64,000 nt of DNA from Effrenium voratum (taxonomy: Eukaryota; Sar; Dinophyceae; Suessiales; Symbiodiniaceae), in the NCBI GenBank assembly GCA_963377175.1, contig CAUJNA010003503.1, positions 186,001 through 250,000 of the forward strand. The letters run 5' to 3'. Positions 33,539-45,253 of this stretch are shown here, in pieces (position 1 is the first letter of the stretch; the number at the start of each line of letters is the position of its first letter). A model generated the notes under the pieces. The model saw nothing but the letters and a program-made list of their open reading frames with translations. It was not told the DNA's origin and did not search any database. Position numbers and translations under genes: made by a program.

Positions 33539-34610
33539 ATGCAAGACGGGGTGCAGAACACTCCGCCTGAGCGGAGACAGTGGATGCTTGAGGCACTCGA
33601 GAAGTTGGAATGCGAGCTCCCGTCCAATGTATCCACCACAGAGAGACCCGCGGTCACGGAGGACAACATCAACTTCTTTGAGCGCAAGCAGCTCGCAAGA
33701 AAAGATGCCGAATGCTGTGTTTGGGCGCTCTCATTCTGCACGGGTGAAGGCTCCAAGTCAGCCTTACGCGCAGGAAACCTTTGCATCCGCAACGGACCTC
33801 CTCAGGGCAGGCGTCAGCCGTGAAGCGGATGAGATGGTGCAGACGACATTTCCGGTCTTGTACTTCCTGGTGCAGGCGTTGAAACACCTTCCATATTACT
33901 GAAACACAGTGACGCGCTTCCTATCCCTGGATGACCAATCAAGGCAGAAGTTGTACACGCCAGGCCACATCATAACCTGGACTCAGTTTTCCAGCTCTTG
34001 CAAGGGAGACCGGGGTGCCTCACACTTCAAGAATCGCAACACAAAGGTCATCGTACACTCTCTGAAGGGTCGAGACATTGATCAGTTCTCCAACTACTCT
34101 ACACAATTTGGCTATGACGAGAATGAAGTACTCTTCCTTCCCTTTTCTCGATGTCTCATTCTCAAGATGATCAGAGAGTCGAATTACACGGAGATTCACT
34201 GCCGCGAGCTGGAGTTGGGCATTACAGCAGTGTCTGCTGGTTCGCCTCTGCTTTGGGTGGATGATGAAATATTCAATGAGGACTTCTCGATGCAAGGGTT
34301 GATGCAAGATGCTCAGACACAGACTTGCAACGAAGTGAAGTTTATCCTCAAGCCCAGCACAGAGCTTGCAGAGGCATACCTGCAATCGCCCTTTGGACAA
34401 CATCACCTTGCAAGGCCAGATTCAGCCCTGCGTGTGATGTCGGACATGACACGCCACGGCGACGGACGTGCCGGTGCAAAATTGGTGAAGATGTTGCTGG
34501 AGACCTTTCTTTTCCGAGGACCGATCCTGATTTTCATCACATTGACTGAGGAGTTCGGGGGCTGGAGGAGGGGGGCTGCCAGCGCCCCATTGGAAGGCCT
34601 TCTGAACTAA
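33539..34610 (+). pseudogene. ADP-ribosyltransferase plus receiver-like domain, intronless, interrupted
   Basis: From 33780 to 34610 one frame carries an ART (mono-ADP-ribosyltransferase, R-S-E class) fold. Arg is at 33915 in a TVTR context. FSSS lies at 33987-33998, the strand VIVHSLKGRDID follows, and the ExE motif with Glu at 34119 and 34125 lies in DENEVLFLP. These enzymes move ADP-ribose from NAD+ to a side chain, often Arg. From about 34245 comes a second domain with LLWVDDEIFNEDF, STELAEAYL, MSDMTRHGDGRAGAKLV and GPILIFIT, a layout like response-regulator or TIR-like pseudo-receiver domains. Upstream, 33539-33700 reads as protein in a different frame (MQDGVQNTPPERRQWMLEAL). Two defects are visible: a frame change near 33700-33780 and an in-frame TGA at 33900. 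No plausible intron spans the TGA. It may be a retroposed, decaying copy, or the breaks may be sequence errors. The active-site residues themselves are intact. Confidence 0.62.
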
Positions 34611-34835
34611 AACACGACGCGGTGAACGTAGTAGTGCAAAGTGTGGGCTCAGTCCGCACATTCCTCACTTTTTCCTGGTGTCCTGAAGGGACCATACACA
34701 CAGATTCTGGCTTCCGTTCAAAAAGGCCGGCTAAGCAGCTATATACAGTATGTTCATAGTTCCTGTTGCATCTTGTTTTTCCCTTTTCGACATGAAGCGG
34801 GCCCCCACCTAAATCATGCAAATCCCACTGGCAGC

Positions 34836-35160
34836 GCTAGCTTCGCGCTAGCTCGGCGCTAGGTCGGGGACGTTAGTTGACGTGGCACGTGAGATGCGCA
34901 TGCATGGCCCTTCTGTCCGGTGGCTCTCAGCGCTCGAGGCATTCCTTGCTCGCAACGCGAAAGTGCTGCGTCTGCCACGAGATCTGCACGTGTCTTTTGC
35001 GAAAGTGACACGCCTGCCATGCCTGCCCTTCCGAAAGCGTTGCGCCTGTCACGAAATCTGTATCGGACCTTGCGACACGTGACCCTGCGAAAAATAAGAA
35101 AACATGGGCAGTTTTTCGCGCTAGCTCCGCGCTAGCTCCGCGCTAGCGCCGCGCTAGCAG
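34836..35160. repeat. GCGCTAGC palindrome clusters and a ~60-bp imperfect repeat
   Basis: GCGCTAGC (self-complementary) occurs several times at 34838-34865 and 35119-35158 as (CGCGCTAGCTC)n. Between them, two imperfect copies share TGCGTCTGCCACGAGATCTG / TGCGCCTGTCACGAAATCTG with flanking GCGAAAGTG. No coding. Confidence 0.7.
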
Positions 35161-35919
35161 GCAGTTGCCAACTTGAACACGTGGGCACGTGCCAATACCC
35201 AAGAAACCACTTGCATGTTTCTTGGCTGTAGTTGGTAGTCAGGCCAAGTAAAGCTATATACGCATTTCCGTTTTGCTACTTGCCGAAGATGTGGTGTAGA
35301 ACGTTGGGATTTATTGTGTGTTTAAATATCCTATAGCAGCAGCTTTAAGAAAAGGCCCGCGCTAGTGCGCCTGGCAGTGGTTTGCACGTTTCTTAGTCAA
35401 ACATATTGTGCCGCAATGGTTACGTGTTCATATGGCCCGAATGATACGGGCCCCCATGGAATGGCGATTTACGCTACAAAACTGGGAGCCAACATTTTGA
35501 CAACCAGACAGATACATACTGTGATGGCAGCAAAGAAACAAAGCATAGACATAGAATGATGGCATATTACAGACATATGATTATGTTGACATCATTAGTT
35601 GGATCCAAGAAGGACAGGGACAACTTCAAAGGAGCAAGGGAGACAACTCAAGGCAGTGTGATTCAGTTACTTGAGTTCGGAAGGGCTGGGTTTTTGGTAC
35701 CGGCCAGAGGACCGGGCCATTCGAAACGAGATCCAGTCAGTGCAGCGCAGCCTTCGGGCTCACCGGGAGGCCGAGAGCTGAGCGATTGCTTTGGGTCTTT
35801 TGGCTTAGTTTTGCGGGGTGCCTTGGTTTTGACACACTCCGAGCCATAGAGAGGCGCTCCTCTTTCTTTGTTTGCCGCGGCTGATCTGTTTCTTCTTTCT
35901 TCCCCCGTTTTGCGCAAGC

Positions 35920-36067
35920 AGGCAGCTGAAGTGGCAGAACAGTCCATCCGCCAGGTGCAGAAGAGCATGTTTGTCAATGTCTTCCAGCCTCCAGCCAGAA
36001 AGACGCAAGCTGCAGGAGCCGGGGTGACTACAGTTTCGTTATGTTTGTGGGGTGTTCTCTTTCTCTC

Positions 36068-36102
<35 letters not shown>

Positions 36103-36575
36103 TTCTCTTTCTTTGTCTCTTTCTGCATGTGTGTGTGTGTGTGTGTTTGCGGTTTTCTTGAGGCTCCTCAGTCCCTCAGCCAGTGGGACACAATCATGTT
36201 TTCAGATTTGCAGCATTCTGTGATTTTTGCGCCGCAGGACATGAGACATCTTAGTGCGGAGAGCCGGCACAAGACCTGTGTCACCGCAAAGGTCCCAAGC
36301 ACCATGCCTTGCAAGCTTCCTGGGCTTCCCAGATGGTCGACCTGCCGAGTCCATTTGGGAGAAAATCCATAGAGCCAGCCTGCAAGTGAAGACAGGGCCT
36401 GTAGCATGAGCGTTTCAACCACACACCTGGCATCCATGTCTCGCAGTTGATGCGATCTGGCCTCATGTGCCCACGCAGGCCTACGACTCCGGGAGGCAGG
36501 CAAAGAAAAGCTTGGAGTCACAGTCGTCAGAGCCCCAGAAACGACAGGGTCCACTTGCTGGGCCACTCAGGAGAA
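35920..36575 (+). CDS. Partial gene, unknown protein (two exons)
   Basis: The first exon (about 35920-36025) follows GCAAGCAG and reads AAEVAEQSIRQVQKSMFVNV then FQPPARKTQAAGAG. The second (about 36479-36575) follows CACGCAG and reads AYDSGRQAKKSLESQSSEPQ then KRQGPLAGPLRRNQ. Both are hydrophilic and probably disordered or helical. The joins are not proven. A CT/TCTTT plus GT microsatellite (36058-36146) lies between them. No family is recognised. Confidence 0.38.
36055..36148. repeat. (CT)n and (GT)n microsatellite
   Basis: TCTCTCT tract followed by TGTGTGTG. Simple intron sequence. Confidence 0.9.
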
Positions 36576-37270
36576 ATCAATCAGTTCAGCATTTGGATAT
36601 GCAGCTGAATCTGACTTGGTGCACATGTTGCTGCATTGTGTCTCCCGGTTATTAGCGCAGACCTCAACCCAAGCGCACGGGTCCTGATCCATTTGTCTTG
36701 GAAGAGCAGTGCCGGGCTAAGGTCGGTGGAGCTGAGCTTGGAGGACTTTGAGTTGCAGGTGCTGAGGCCGGAGCCAGTTCCAGTCTTAGGCGCGTCCCTA
36801 GCCAGTCGTTGGCTTTGTTGCTAGCGATGATGTCGGCATAGGAATTGATCGAAGCCCACAATCATAAATGCTTGGGTTTTGTCCTTCGTGGGGCTATTTG
36901 TCACGTGTATTGCATTGAGCCCTGTACTCGGTACTCGGGTCGGGTTGGCCAGGTCGAACGAGGTCTGGTTTGTGCAAGCATACGACCCCAACGACGGCAG
37001 CTGCAAGTCCTTTGCCACTGGATGGGAGGATGCTAGCCACGCCTGCCTGGCTCACTGCCGAACCAGAGGGTACAGTGTAGGAAAGATACAAGACAGGGTG
37101 TACGTCCCTCTTAAGAGCAGCTACAGTTGAAGCGTTGAACCTGTTAAGGACCAGGCTTCGTGGGCTTGCCCACTTGGTTCTCTCTCTCTGCTTCGCCATG
37201 GAAGAAGCAACACAAACCATGAGTGCTGAATCGAACAACATCCTAATGGCCCAGACGGCTTCGCCTGCAG

Positions 37271-38399
37271 GACGTGGCGCACACCTACGGCGAGCATGCG
37301 CGCTTCGGTCGCTTGGATGTCACGAAGCCCGAGCTCAAGGTGCGGGCAGAAAGACATCCAATGGCACATTGGCATGGCTCAAATTCTGACCCTGCACCAT
37401 CTGGACTGGTAACACATGACCATAGCCTGCAGTTCGTTGGGTTCATGATTTCCTGCCAAGACCGTGCTCACCCAGCGTTTTTATAGCTTGAGCTTCGAGC
37501 ACTGGCGCATATGTGCCTTGAAACATGCAACACCCGCCAGACGTTGCTGCCCTTCAAGCCCGTGCTGCTGCCAGTGGCAGCATCCTCAAAAGAGCGGTGC
37601 TTGGCCCGCAGCCTTGGGGCCTACCATGAATGTTGACTGGGCGCGTGTTTTTTTTTCCAGGAAACTGCTTATTGCATCGTTTTCAAAGGAGAACCACCAC
37701 CCTAAAAATAGACACACCTCTCTGCGGCTCATGTCACCCTGATTCTTTCAATTCCAGGGTTTCAACCTGAAAGCATTGGAGGTCTTCAGATATGCCCGCG
37801 GCATGTCTGTGGAGCACTTCATGTTCTCGGACAGAATGGGCCGAGATGAGGCGCAGGGCTTGGCCATGGTTTGCTTCTAGTGTCCACAAGGTATCAGTTT
37901 GGCCAATATGGCTCTCCAGTTTTGCTTCAAGTACTGAAGGAAGGGATCTCAAAACACAAGTAGATGTACTTTTCTTTGCGGGGCATGGGTAAGCCCGTGC
38001 TTGCCACTACATATTCTTTCACAATTTAGACGTGCTTCTTCTGGTGTTTTCGTGATTTTGTGATTGGTCCACTGCCGCCTTTGTGAGGAGAACAGCGCCG
38101 GTGGAGGCAAAGCCCTCAGGAGCTTCATGGAGAACAACTTCCCAGAGGTGCAAAGTGGGTCGATTGCGGGCAGAGGGGTGTTGTCAACTTTGGTGTGTCT
38201 TGTTTTGAGGGTCCCTGCTTTTGTTTTTGTTTTTTGTGGTTTTGAAGAAGACAGCCATTTTGAGGGTCCCCTTTAGAACAAAGACAATGCACCCAAATGT
38301 GATTGGACGATTGGCATCTTTCGTGGCCGCGCGATTCAGATCCACCGCCACGAGACCGCTGCGGAGCTGCAGCGCTGGTGGCAAGCCGGCGAGCGGGGT
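37271..38399 (+). CDS. Thioredoxin-like-fold protein, four exons, partial
   Basis: Exons are 37271-37339 (DVAHTYGEHARFGRLDVTKP), 37758-37868 (GFNLKALEVFRYARGMSVEH then FMFSDRMGRDEAQGLAM), 38088-38147 (ENSAGGGKALRSFMENNFPE) and 38277-38399 (NKDNAPKCDWTIGIFRGRAI then QIHRHETAAELQRWWQAGER). All are phase 0. Donors are GT, GT, GT and GC. The first exon fits the 'va..y...v.FgrlDv.k...l' strand-helix pattern of thioredoxin domains; the second fits the later 'v..f..G..ve.f' strand and helix. The last two exons are strongly protein-like but not recognised and could be a second domain. No CxxC was seen, because the exon before 37271, where it would lie, is missing. Confidence 0.5.
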
Positions 38400-40640
38400 G
38401 CCTGGACGCTATGCGGACGGTGCCCCCTACACTCAATACCCCACTTTCAAGAAAAATCAAAACACTGAGAAAGACTAAAACAACGGTGATTGTAGAAAAC
38501 CCAACCTTCCAGGAGGTCCCATTCTGTTTTTTTCAGGGTATGATAGCGAATGACGTCACCCTTGACTAGCAAAGGAGGTATTTACCCTGGAATGTTTGAA
38601 ACAATGCCCCGAAACAGCGAGTATTTGGAGTGGGGGGGGGGGTACCAGTAGGGGTGACGATTGGGGGTGTCAACTAAGAAGGAAGGGAAACGGCACTTGA
38701 ACTTCACCATCTCAGGGGTCAGGTATTGTCCTGGGTTGAGGGAAGTGACCAAGGCGCAAGACCTACCCTTGGTATGCTTTCCAAAGCGAATCAACCAAAA
38801 CCGAACCCTTTGGAGGAATAAATGGTATACACCCACCTGTATCATTTGGGCCACCCAACCGAAGAGGGTAATGGCTGTGAGCGAGCGCCCAGGACGCGGA
38901 TCCTGATCGCAGGCCCTAGCCGTGCAGGCAAAGGCGCCGACCTTCTTCCTGCCAGGGCCTTCAGGTCCAACGTTTCAATTGGCTGTTTGGACAGATCTCT
39001 TTGTCCTTGGAAGAAAGAAATCATAAGAAATCCAAGGCTCTTGCAATGCACCCAGCTGTGAGGGGTTCATGATTCATCTGCACTTGTGGCTCACCAAGTT
39101 CCAACAGTGGCGTCGCTGACGGTTGGCCAAGCTGCAGCCGAGGTGTTCCGCCTGGCACATGTGTGGGAGGAGTTCTTTAGCTTTGCGTCCGTCGACGCCC
39201 AAACGGCAGTCGAGGCTCGCGGGCGTGAGCGAAGATGTGGGTTTTCTGCGTATCACACGGCTTTTGCCGTGAGATTCTGTATGTTTCTTTGGAGCAGCCT
39301 CTAGGAGCTTGCAGCTTGTGCCCTGGGCCCATATTCGTATTGCGGCGTGCTCGTTTCTGAAGGGTACGGGGCAATCTCGTCAGTTTGGCAAATGGAGCAA
39401 GGTGTCAGGTGACGAGAGGCTCCGTGCATCCTGCACTCCATGTCAGGTTTTGGGCTCTGAGTATGCCTTTGAAAGAGGCTGCGGGCCAAGTGGCCGAGTG
39501 GCAGCTAGCCACAAGGCAGCGATCTGTACAAAGCAAAAGGACGGACCTGCTTTCTTTGCCTGCGCTGAAGCCGCTGCGAAGCCACCTGCCAGCTATTCCC
39601 TACCTTTGCCAAGACGGCCGGATTTCCGCTTAGGCCATACTTTTGCGCTGTTTCTGCGGCGAGCCAGCGCTGATCTCGAAGGGCGGCTGGTTGGGTTCTA
39701 CGTTTCGGGGTTTCTCTTCGGTGTGGATTTTGAGAATGCGGGGCTTGAATTGCTTGACTACTCCTTTCTACACGCTTTTGTTTGTTGATGACATCAGTAG
39801 TGCCACTACAAAATGGGTCTGATCAACGGTTTGGTCTTGGAGGGCGGTTGGAGGCCCGACAACCTTGGGCCTGGTATTTGCGATTTCTAGGTTATTGTTT
39901 CTGGCGGTTGGTCCCCTCATTCTGAGAGTTGGGTATCCCCATCGATGGTGCAAGGCACATGACATATTGGGTATGACGGGCTCGCGCACGACGTGTCTGT
40001 GGTGTATCAGCCAGATCACGTGACCTTCCTGCCCCGTGCGCTAAGAAGTTGCGCAGCAGGATCATGCCGCTTCAGGGAGGGATGGTTATTGTCAGACATT
40101 CAGCATTCAGTCACGATGCATCGTATCTTTCAACCCCTGAAACAGAGATTGGATGATCAATTGCGAGGAATTTCAAGCTCAGGCAAAAGGCAAGGAACTA
40201 ACAAGTACACGCCCTCCAAACAAGTTCCTTTGGCGATGTCAGGTCCATTTTTTTTTCGTTTTGACCTCCTTCGAACTTTCAGAGCTACCCGCTCTTTCTC
40301 CACTACCCTTCAAGTCCGTGGCCTTGTTACATGCTGTTTCCCACCTCATGACATGAACCCCTGCTCCAGAAATAGAGGCCATTGAACAAAAAAATGCAAA
40401 GAAACAACATGGACTTTAGCAAGCCACGGTGGTACTCACTCTGTGGCACACTTTGGCCTAACTGCGGCAATTGTTTGGATTGCTTTGTTGACAGCTGTTC
40501 ATAGTTTGCCAGAATTGCGGAGTAGAAAGTCGCCAGCTTTACCCAGTTGGACTCAGCCGAGGTGGCATCAGCAAGACGCATGTGCGCAACGTTAGGGACA
40601 TGGCTCCGTTGATCCAGGACCTGTGGTCGGGCCTTTTTCG
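38400..40640. other. Unassigned with protein-like patches
   Basis: Frames at 39098-39225 (TVGQAAAEVFRLAHVWEEFF) and 39450-39630 (EAAGQVAEWQLATRQRSVQS) look like exons but have neither a family nor firm splice edges. Nothing else is visible. Confidence 0.35.
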
Positions 40641-40660
40641 GGACGATGCAAGTTTGACGT

Positions 40661-40765
40661 CTTGACTTGACGCACGGGTATATGGCCGACATTCTGATGG
40701 GCAAGGCCATCCGGGCGGCACACATGCGGTCAGAATTGAGGATGGGCGTCCGGCAAAGGACGCAA
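40661..40765 (+). CDS. Possible exon, unknown protein
   Basis: Frame reading GYMADILMGKAIRAAHMRSE then LRMGVRQRTQHVLLVCQDF. It is helical and basic. The opposite strand is also open over 40327-40794, so the strand is uncertain. Confidence 0.25.
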
Positions 40766-41394
40766 CACGTCTTGCTTGTATGCCAGGATTTCATCTCAGA
40801 GGAGATCCCTCATCAAGCTCCGATCGTCACAATTCGCTGCTTGCCCAGATGGGTTGGTGATCTCAGCTTGATTTTTGAGATGCAGACATGGCTGGCCTCT
40901 GCTGCTGTAGCCATTCTGTGGGAGTTTTGGTCTTAGTGTCGGTTTGACCTGTGCTCAGTGCCATCACCTTGGAGTTTGTAGTACCATCATATGTCCAAGC
41001 ATTTTGGAAACAGTTTGGTAACATGCACATCGGGAGCCCAGTTTTGTGGACGTGTCTGAGAGTGCAGTCTTCGAGGCAACTATCAGCAGCTTTGCGGTGA
41101 CAAGGCGACTCAAGGCACCAGCAAGACGTGCGCATCCAGAAGCGCAAGTGCCTGTGATTGACACGGGTACGTGCCTGCAAGGGCAGGCGGCTTTTGCAAC
41201 GTGCTCTGAATATTGGACCCTGGCACCCCAAATTAGAGCTTTCAGTAGGCATTGCTCAATAAGCTGAAAGACTATCTGCTTGTTTGGAGTGTTTCGCTTT
41301 CCAATCACTCTGGGACCAATCCGAATTGAGTCGCAACTATTTGTAACCCGCTTGAGAGGTATTGCCTCATCCTGGTGGACTCCAGTGCAGATGA

Positions 41395-41610
41395 GAGAGT
41401 TGTGACCCCAGCTTGGTCAAGACCTATGCGCAACACCTCCAGTGCTTCTGTTGAAGATTTTACCTTTTGCAAGCCTGAGGCGAAGCGACTGCAAGAGCTT
41501 GACTCCTCCCGCAGCGCTTACTACCAGGAGGCCAAGCTTGAGTCGAACCGCTGCACGGCCCAGACTTCTTTCGAAGGCACCAGTGGATGTGCCCACAGCA
41601 AATCCAAACA
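41395..41610 (+). CDS. Possible coiled-coil exon
   Basis: Frame containing VEDFTFCKPEAKRLQELDSS then RSAYYQEAKLES. A GCGAAG junction and charged heptads suggest an exon of a long coiled-coil protein. Edges are not determined. Confidence 0.28.
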
Positions 41611-41699
41611 GGTGACAGGGCTATTGCGCATGTTTTGGGGAGTGCATAGTTTATATATATATGTATAGCCGCCGTCGTGAAGGCATGTGAGATGCCTTG

Positions 41700-44600
41700 G
41701 AATGGACGGACGGGGAGATTGTCCCTGGATGACACTTTAGTTTGGGACGGGCATGGTCATGGCTAGGCTTTTGCTGGCGTAAACTAGTTGACTAAGGCCT
41801 GCAGAAAGTGTATGCAAGCAGCAAACAAACGATGTAAAAAAAGTAGATGACATGATTGGTGACCAAATTGTTCCTGCGGGCAGACGGCGTGATATTGTGC
41901 GGGAGATGTCGACGCATTTCAAAGCATGGGGCCAGACACTCAGATTGCGCGAGTTTTGAGCGGCGGCTTTCCAGGTGCAGGAGATGAAAAACTCTGGTGA
42001 AGATGCGGAGGACGGATAGAGCTCAGTGCATGTGTTGAGCCTGATTTCCACCGTTACACCGTGCAAATGACGCATATCCTAAATTTGCCTGTGGGCATCC
42101 ATGAAAACTGGATAGTTGACTGTAGGTTGCTCTATGCCAGAGGAGCCTTTCAGAATCCAACCAGTGCAAGTAGCCTCTTCTGGCTCACGCTCCTTGGCAA
42201 AATTCAAGCGAGCGGGTGATGAGACCACAGGTGCGATGTGTGCCTGATTCATGCTGCTTTGTTAAAGGACAAATGTAAGCAAAAGGACAGAAGGGCAGAA
42301 CAACATATTGTTAACATAGATGTTCTGGTCAAATGCACATAAAGAAGGCCCATAAGTTAGATGTGGGTTTTTGGAATCGGATTTCTCAAACACCACAGCT
42401 GAATGCTTTGATGCATGCCGTGCCTTGTTTGTTAGGAGTATTCAAAAAACACGCCATCCCAGAATTCACTCCATCATCCTTTTCCTGTTTGGTTTCTGAT
42501 GCTGGACCGCACCCCCGCCACTCGGATAGGGTAACCCGGGTGTACATGTTTCTTTGGTCCCATGCAGGCTGGCCATGGCAGCCTGCGGCGCCAGGGCCCA
42601 GCTTTGCGGCTGTGTGGGCAGAAGCCTCCAAGGCACAGATCCGGCGGTTCAGAAGCCCCATGCGTCCGATCCCACCAGAAAGCTGACATTTCAGAAGCCA
42701 CCCCCCGTTTCTTGGGGGTGGGAATGATGGAGCTTGATTTGCTATTGGCTTTGTATTGTGTCGACTGGTCCGGTGTTGGGTTCGTGCGTTGCTCGTTCTG
42801 GGCATTCCGAAACAAAAAATGTTCATGAAGCCTGGAAAGCACAAATTGTATGACCCCTGGTATGTTTGATCCTGTCGATCTGTGGGATCCTGGACCTATG
42901 GTACGTTTATGTACGTTTCCGGCAGCCAGGCACGAGCTTTCGTTCTGGAGATGGAGACGCGTAAGTTCGCGGCGATCAAGACCACGAGCTTGCAACGGCC
43001 TCACCGTCCTGTGTGTCACCCACGCTTAAGGGAGGTTGTGAGCTTAGGTAACTTAAGCATATGGGTGTTGGTCAAAACCAATGGTACCATTTTAGGGGTA
43101 GGTGCACATTTTAGTCTATTTTAGTGGGGATTGGGATGTTCACTGGGGGGATGACCGGGATTTTGACCCATGGCCACTGAAGTGAAGTTTTGAGCTTAGG
43201 TAACTTTCGCATATCTACACGCAAGCTTGTCGAGAACTGTCGCAGAACTGCTGCAAATGCGCTGACGACTCGCTGGCTGAGGACCGAATTGTTTCAAAAC
43301 ATCGCCTACGAGGCGGTGACAAGACTTGGCAAGCATCAGCATGCCGGAGCTTTATCGAAGTGGACTTGTTTCCCCTGACTTGAACTTGGAAACCGTTACA
43401 GTTATGGTATGAGTTTCGCTTCTGAGAGCTCATGATGTTGGTGATCTTGTTGCCCAACCCCCAAACAGTTATACCCAAAGTCATTTTGGTTTGGGTTGTC
43501 ACCAGGCAAATTTGGGAATCACTTGTTGCCTGAAAATTATGCTGCCACAACATGTTTTTCCTATGTACCCTGGATGCCGCTTGTTCAACCCCTGTATAAA
43601 CCTGGAAAATACCATTTACAACCTCGGATTTGGGAAAGCTCCATTCCATCTCTGTGGTGTTTACGTAGGGCCTTAGATCCAGACTACTGTCATGTGGTTC
43701 AGGACCAGTTTCCTCAGCAATGGCCTGAGTATCAACATTCAAAGATTTAACACGTACAGCAGTTCTGGTTCATTATTCATATTCTCACTGGGAAATCTAC
43801 ACATACCAAAACATCCCCTTGTGCATCAGTGATTCATCGAACCAAGAGCTGCTGGGGTGCTTGTAACATCAACAGGCAACAGCCACTGGCTAGCAGTGCT
43901 TCGACCAGCCAGTCAAGCCAAGTCAGTCAAACGAGCCCACGGGAAGGACGCTAAGTCCGAAAGGTGTGACCGTGAGGTTCCCATTTGGTGCAGGATTTGC
44001 AGCTGAAAGAGCTGGATGAGGATGGGCAGAGAGCCCAGAACTGACTGGCACAGAGCCAGCCGCTTGCCAAGGACAATGTCGTTTTCCCCTTTGCTGCACG
44101 CTTATTAAGGTTGTATCAAAGATGATATGCTTGTTGAGGCACTCGTCAACCTGAACTTTCGGCAAACCTACAGTTGTTTTAGCCTTGAGAATTCAAGGCC
44201 ACCTTTGTCACGCCTCTTCTCCGACCCGGAGACAACGCTGCGCCCGGCTCCTCAAGATGCCTGTTGAGAAGGCGACGAGGTCCAAGGTTTTTGTGAAGAG
44301 CCCATATCGGTTGAACCTGCCTGTCGCTAGACGAAAGGCCGTGAGATGAGCGCAATCCTCTCCACCAGTCAAGACCTCGGACTGAGACTCCTTGAGGCAT
44401 GGCTACTCTAGTTGGAAAAAAACATCATGCTAGCAGACAGAGCAGTGAGTTGTTTTGGTTCACAGAGCAATCTGTTTGGGTATGCCATCAGAGATGGCTT
44501 CTGGGTGGCTCTAAGGCCTGGGCGCTGTTTGTGCCTACTTGGTCGTGGCATTGATGATGTCTGTCGCTCCTGCCTGCAACTCAGCTTCGATTTGCATCTC

Positions 44601-45253
44601 TGGCACTCAACGTCTCAAGTTTCTTGGCCTTTCAACGACAAACGTCAAGCAGTCAAATTCCGCCAACAGGGCTCACACATGTTGCAATGTGTACTTGTGT
44701 GGATATTGTGCTTCCTTGAGATCAAGCTCGGAATGGGTGCTTGTGCCTTGCCAAGAGACATCTATCAGGCATACACACCGGTTCGTTACAGGGAATCCAC
44801 GCTGGCCAAAAATGCTAGTAGAACCATGTTCATAGACACCCTAGTGTGTTTATTCTTCCGGCATAACATGTTGATAAACACACCAGCCTTGATATTTGCT
44901 TACTAAGATAGTCTCGTTGGTCTCAACTGCACATGGTGTCAAAACTAATAATCGCATCGTCAATTTTCGACGAACTGCGAACCATTACATTATGACTCAG
45001 CCACAAGCTTCCAAAGGAGCACACTCGGAGCGCACCTCCGCGATGTGTGCCGCTTCGCTTGTGCCATGCCGTGGTTTTGCTTCCTCATGCTACTGGCAGA
45101 CAGCGTCGGTGTTGCTAGCAGGTCTTTGTGCCTTCAACGGCAGAGGCAAGAGGTTTCCGCAATAAGAGAGGTGCTTGCGCCGTTGCCACCGTTGGTTGTC
45201 ATGATTGAATGTTGGTTCACTCTTTCCTAGTATTCATTTGTTCCCAGCCCCAG
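41700..45253. other. No gene resolved; contains a TIR element
   Basis: Only the family A element at 43068 is assigned. A weak frame at 42565-42685 (SFAAVWAEASKAQIRRFRSP) and a 164-codon open frame at 44412-44906 have no family resemblance. No RNA gene is seen. Confidence 0.35.
43039..43213. mobile_element. TIR element family A flanked by a 23-bp direct repeat
   Basis: The element at 43068-43170 starts TGGTCAAAACC and ends GGGATTTTGACCCA. It is bracketed by near-identical direct repeats TGAGCTTAGGTAACTT.GCATAT at 43039-43062 and 43191-43213. The direct repeats lie 6-20 bp outside the inverted ends, so they are not a simple target duplication. They may be a duplication of the insertion locus. 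Confidence 0.7.

Noticed and set aside
40327..40794. 155-codon minus-strand frame with CVLCRTPI
   Set aside because: Looks partly protein-like but has no family match, contradicts the direction of every other gene, and has no splice support.
44412..44906. 164-codon + strand open frame
   Set aside because: Begins with a non-ATG codon, has no domain pattern and no splice context; length alone is not enough.
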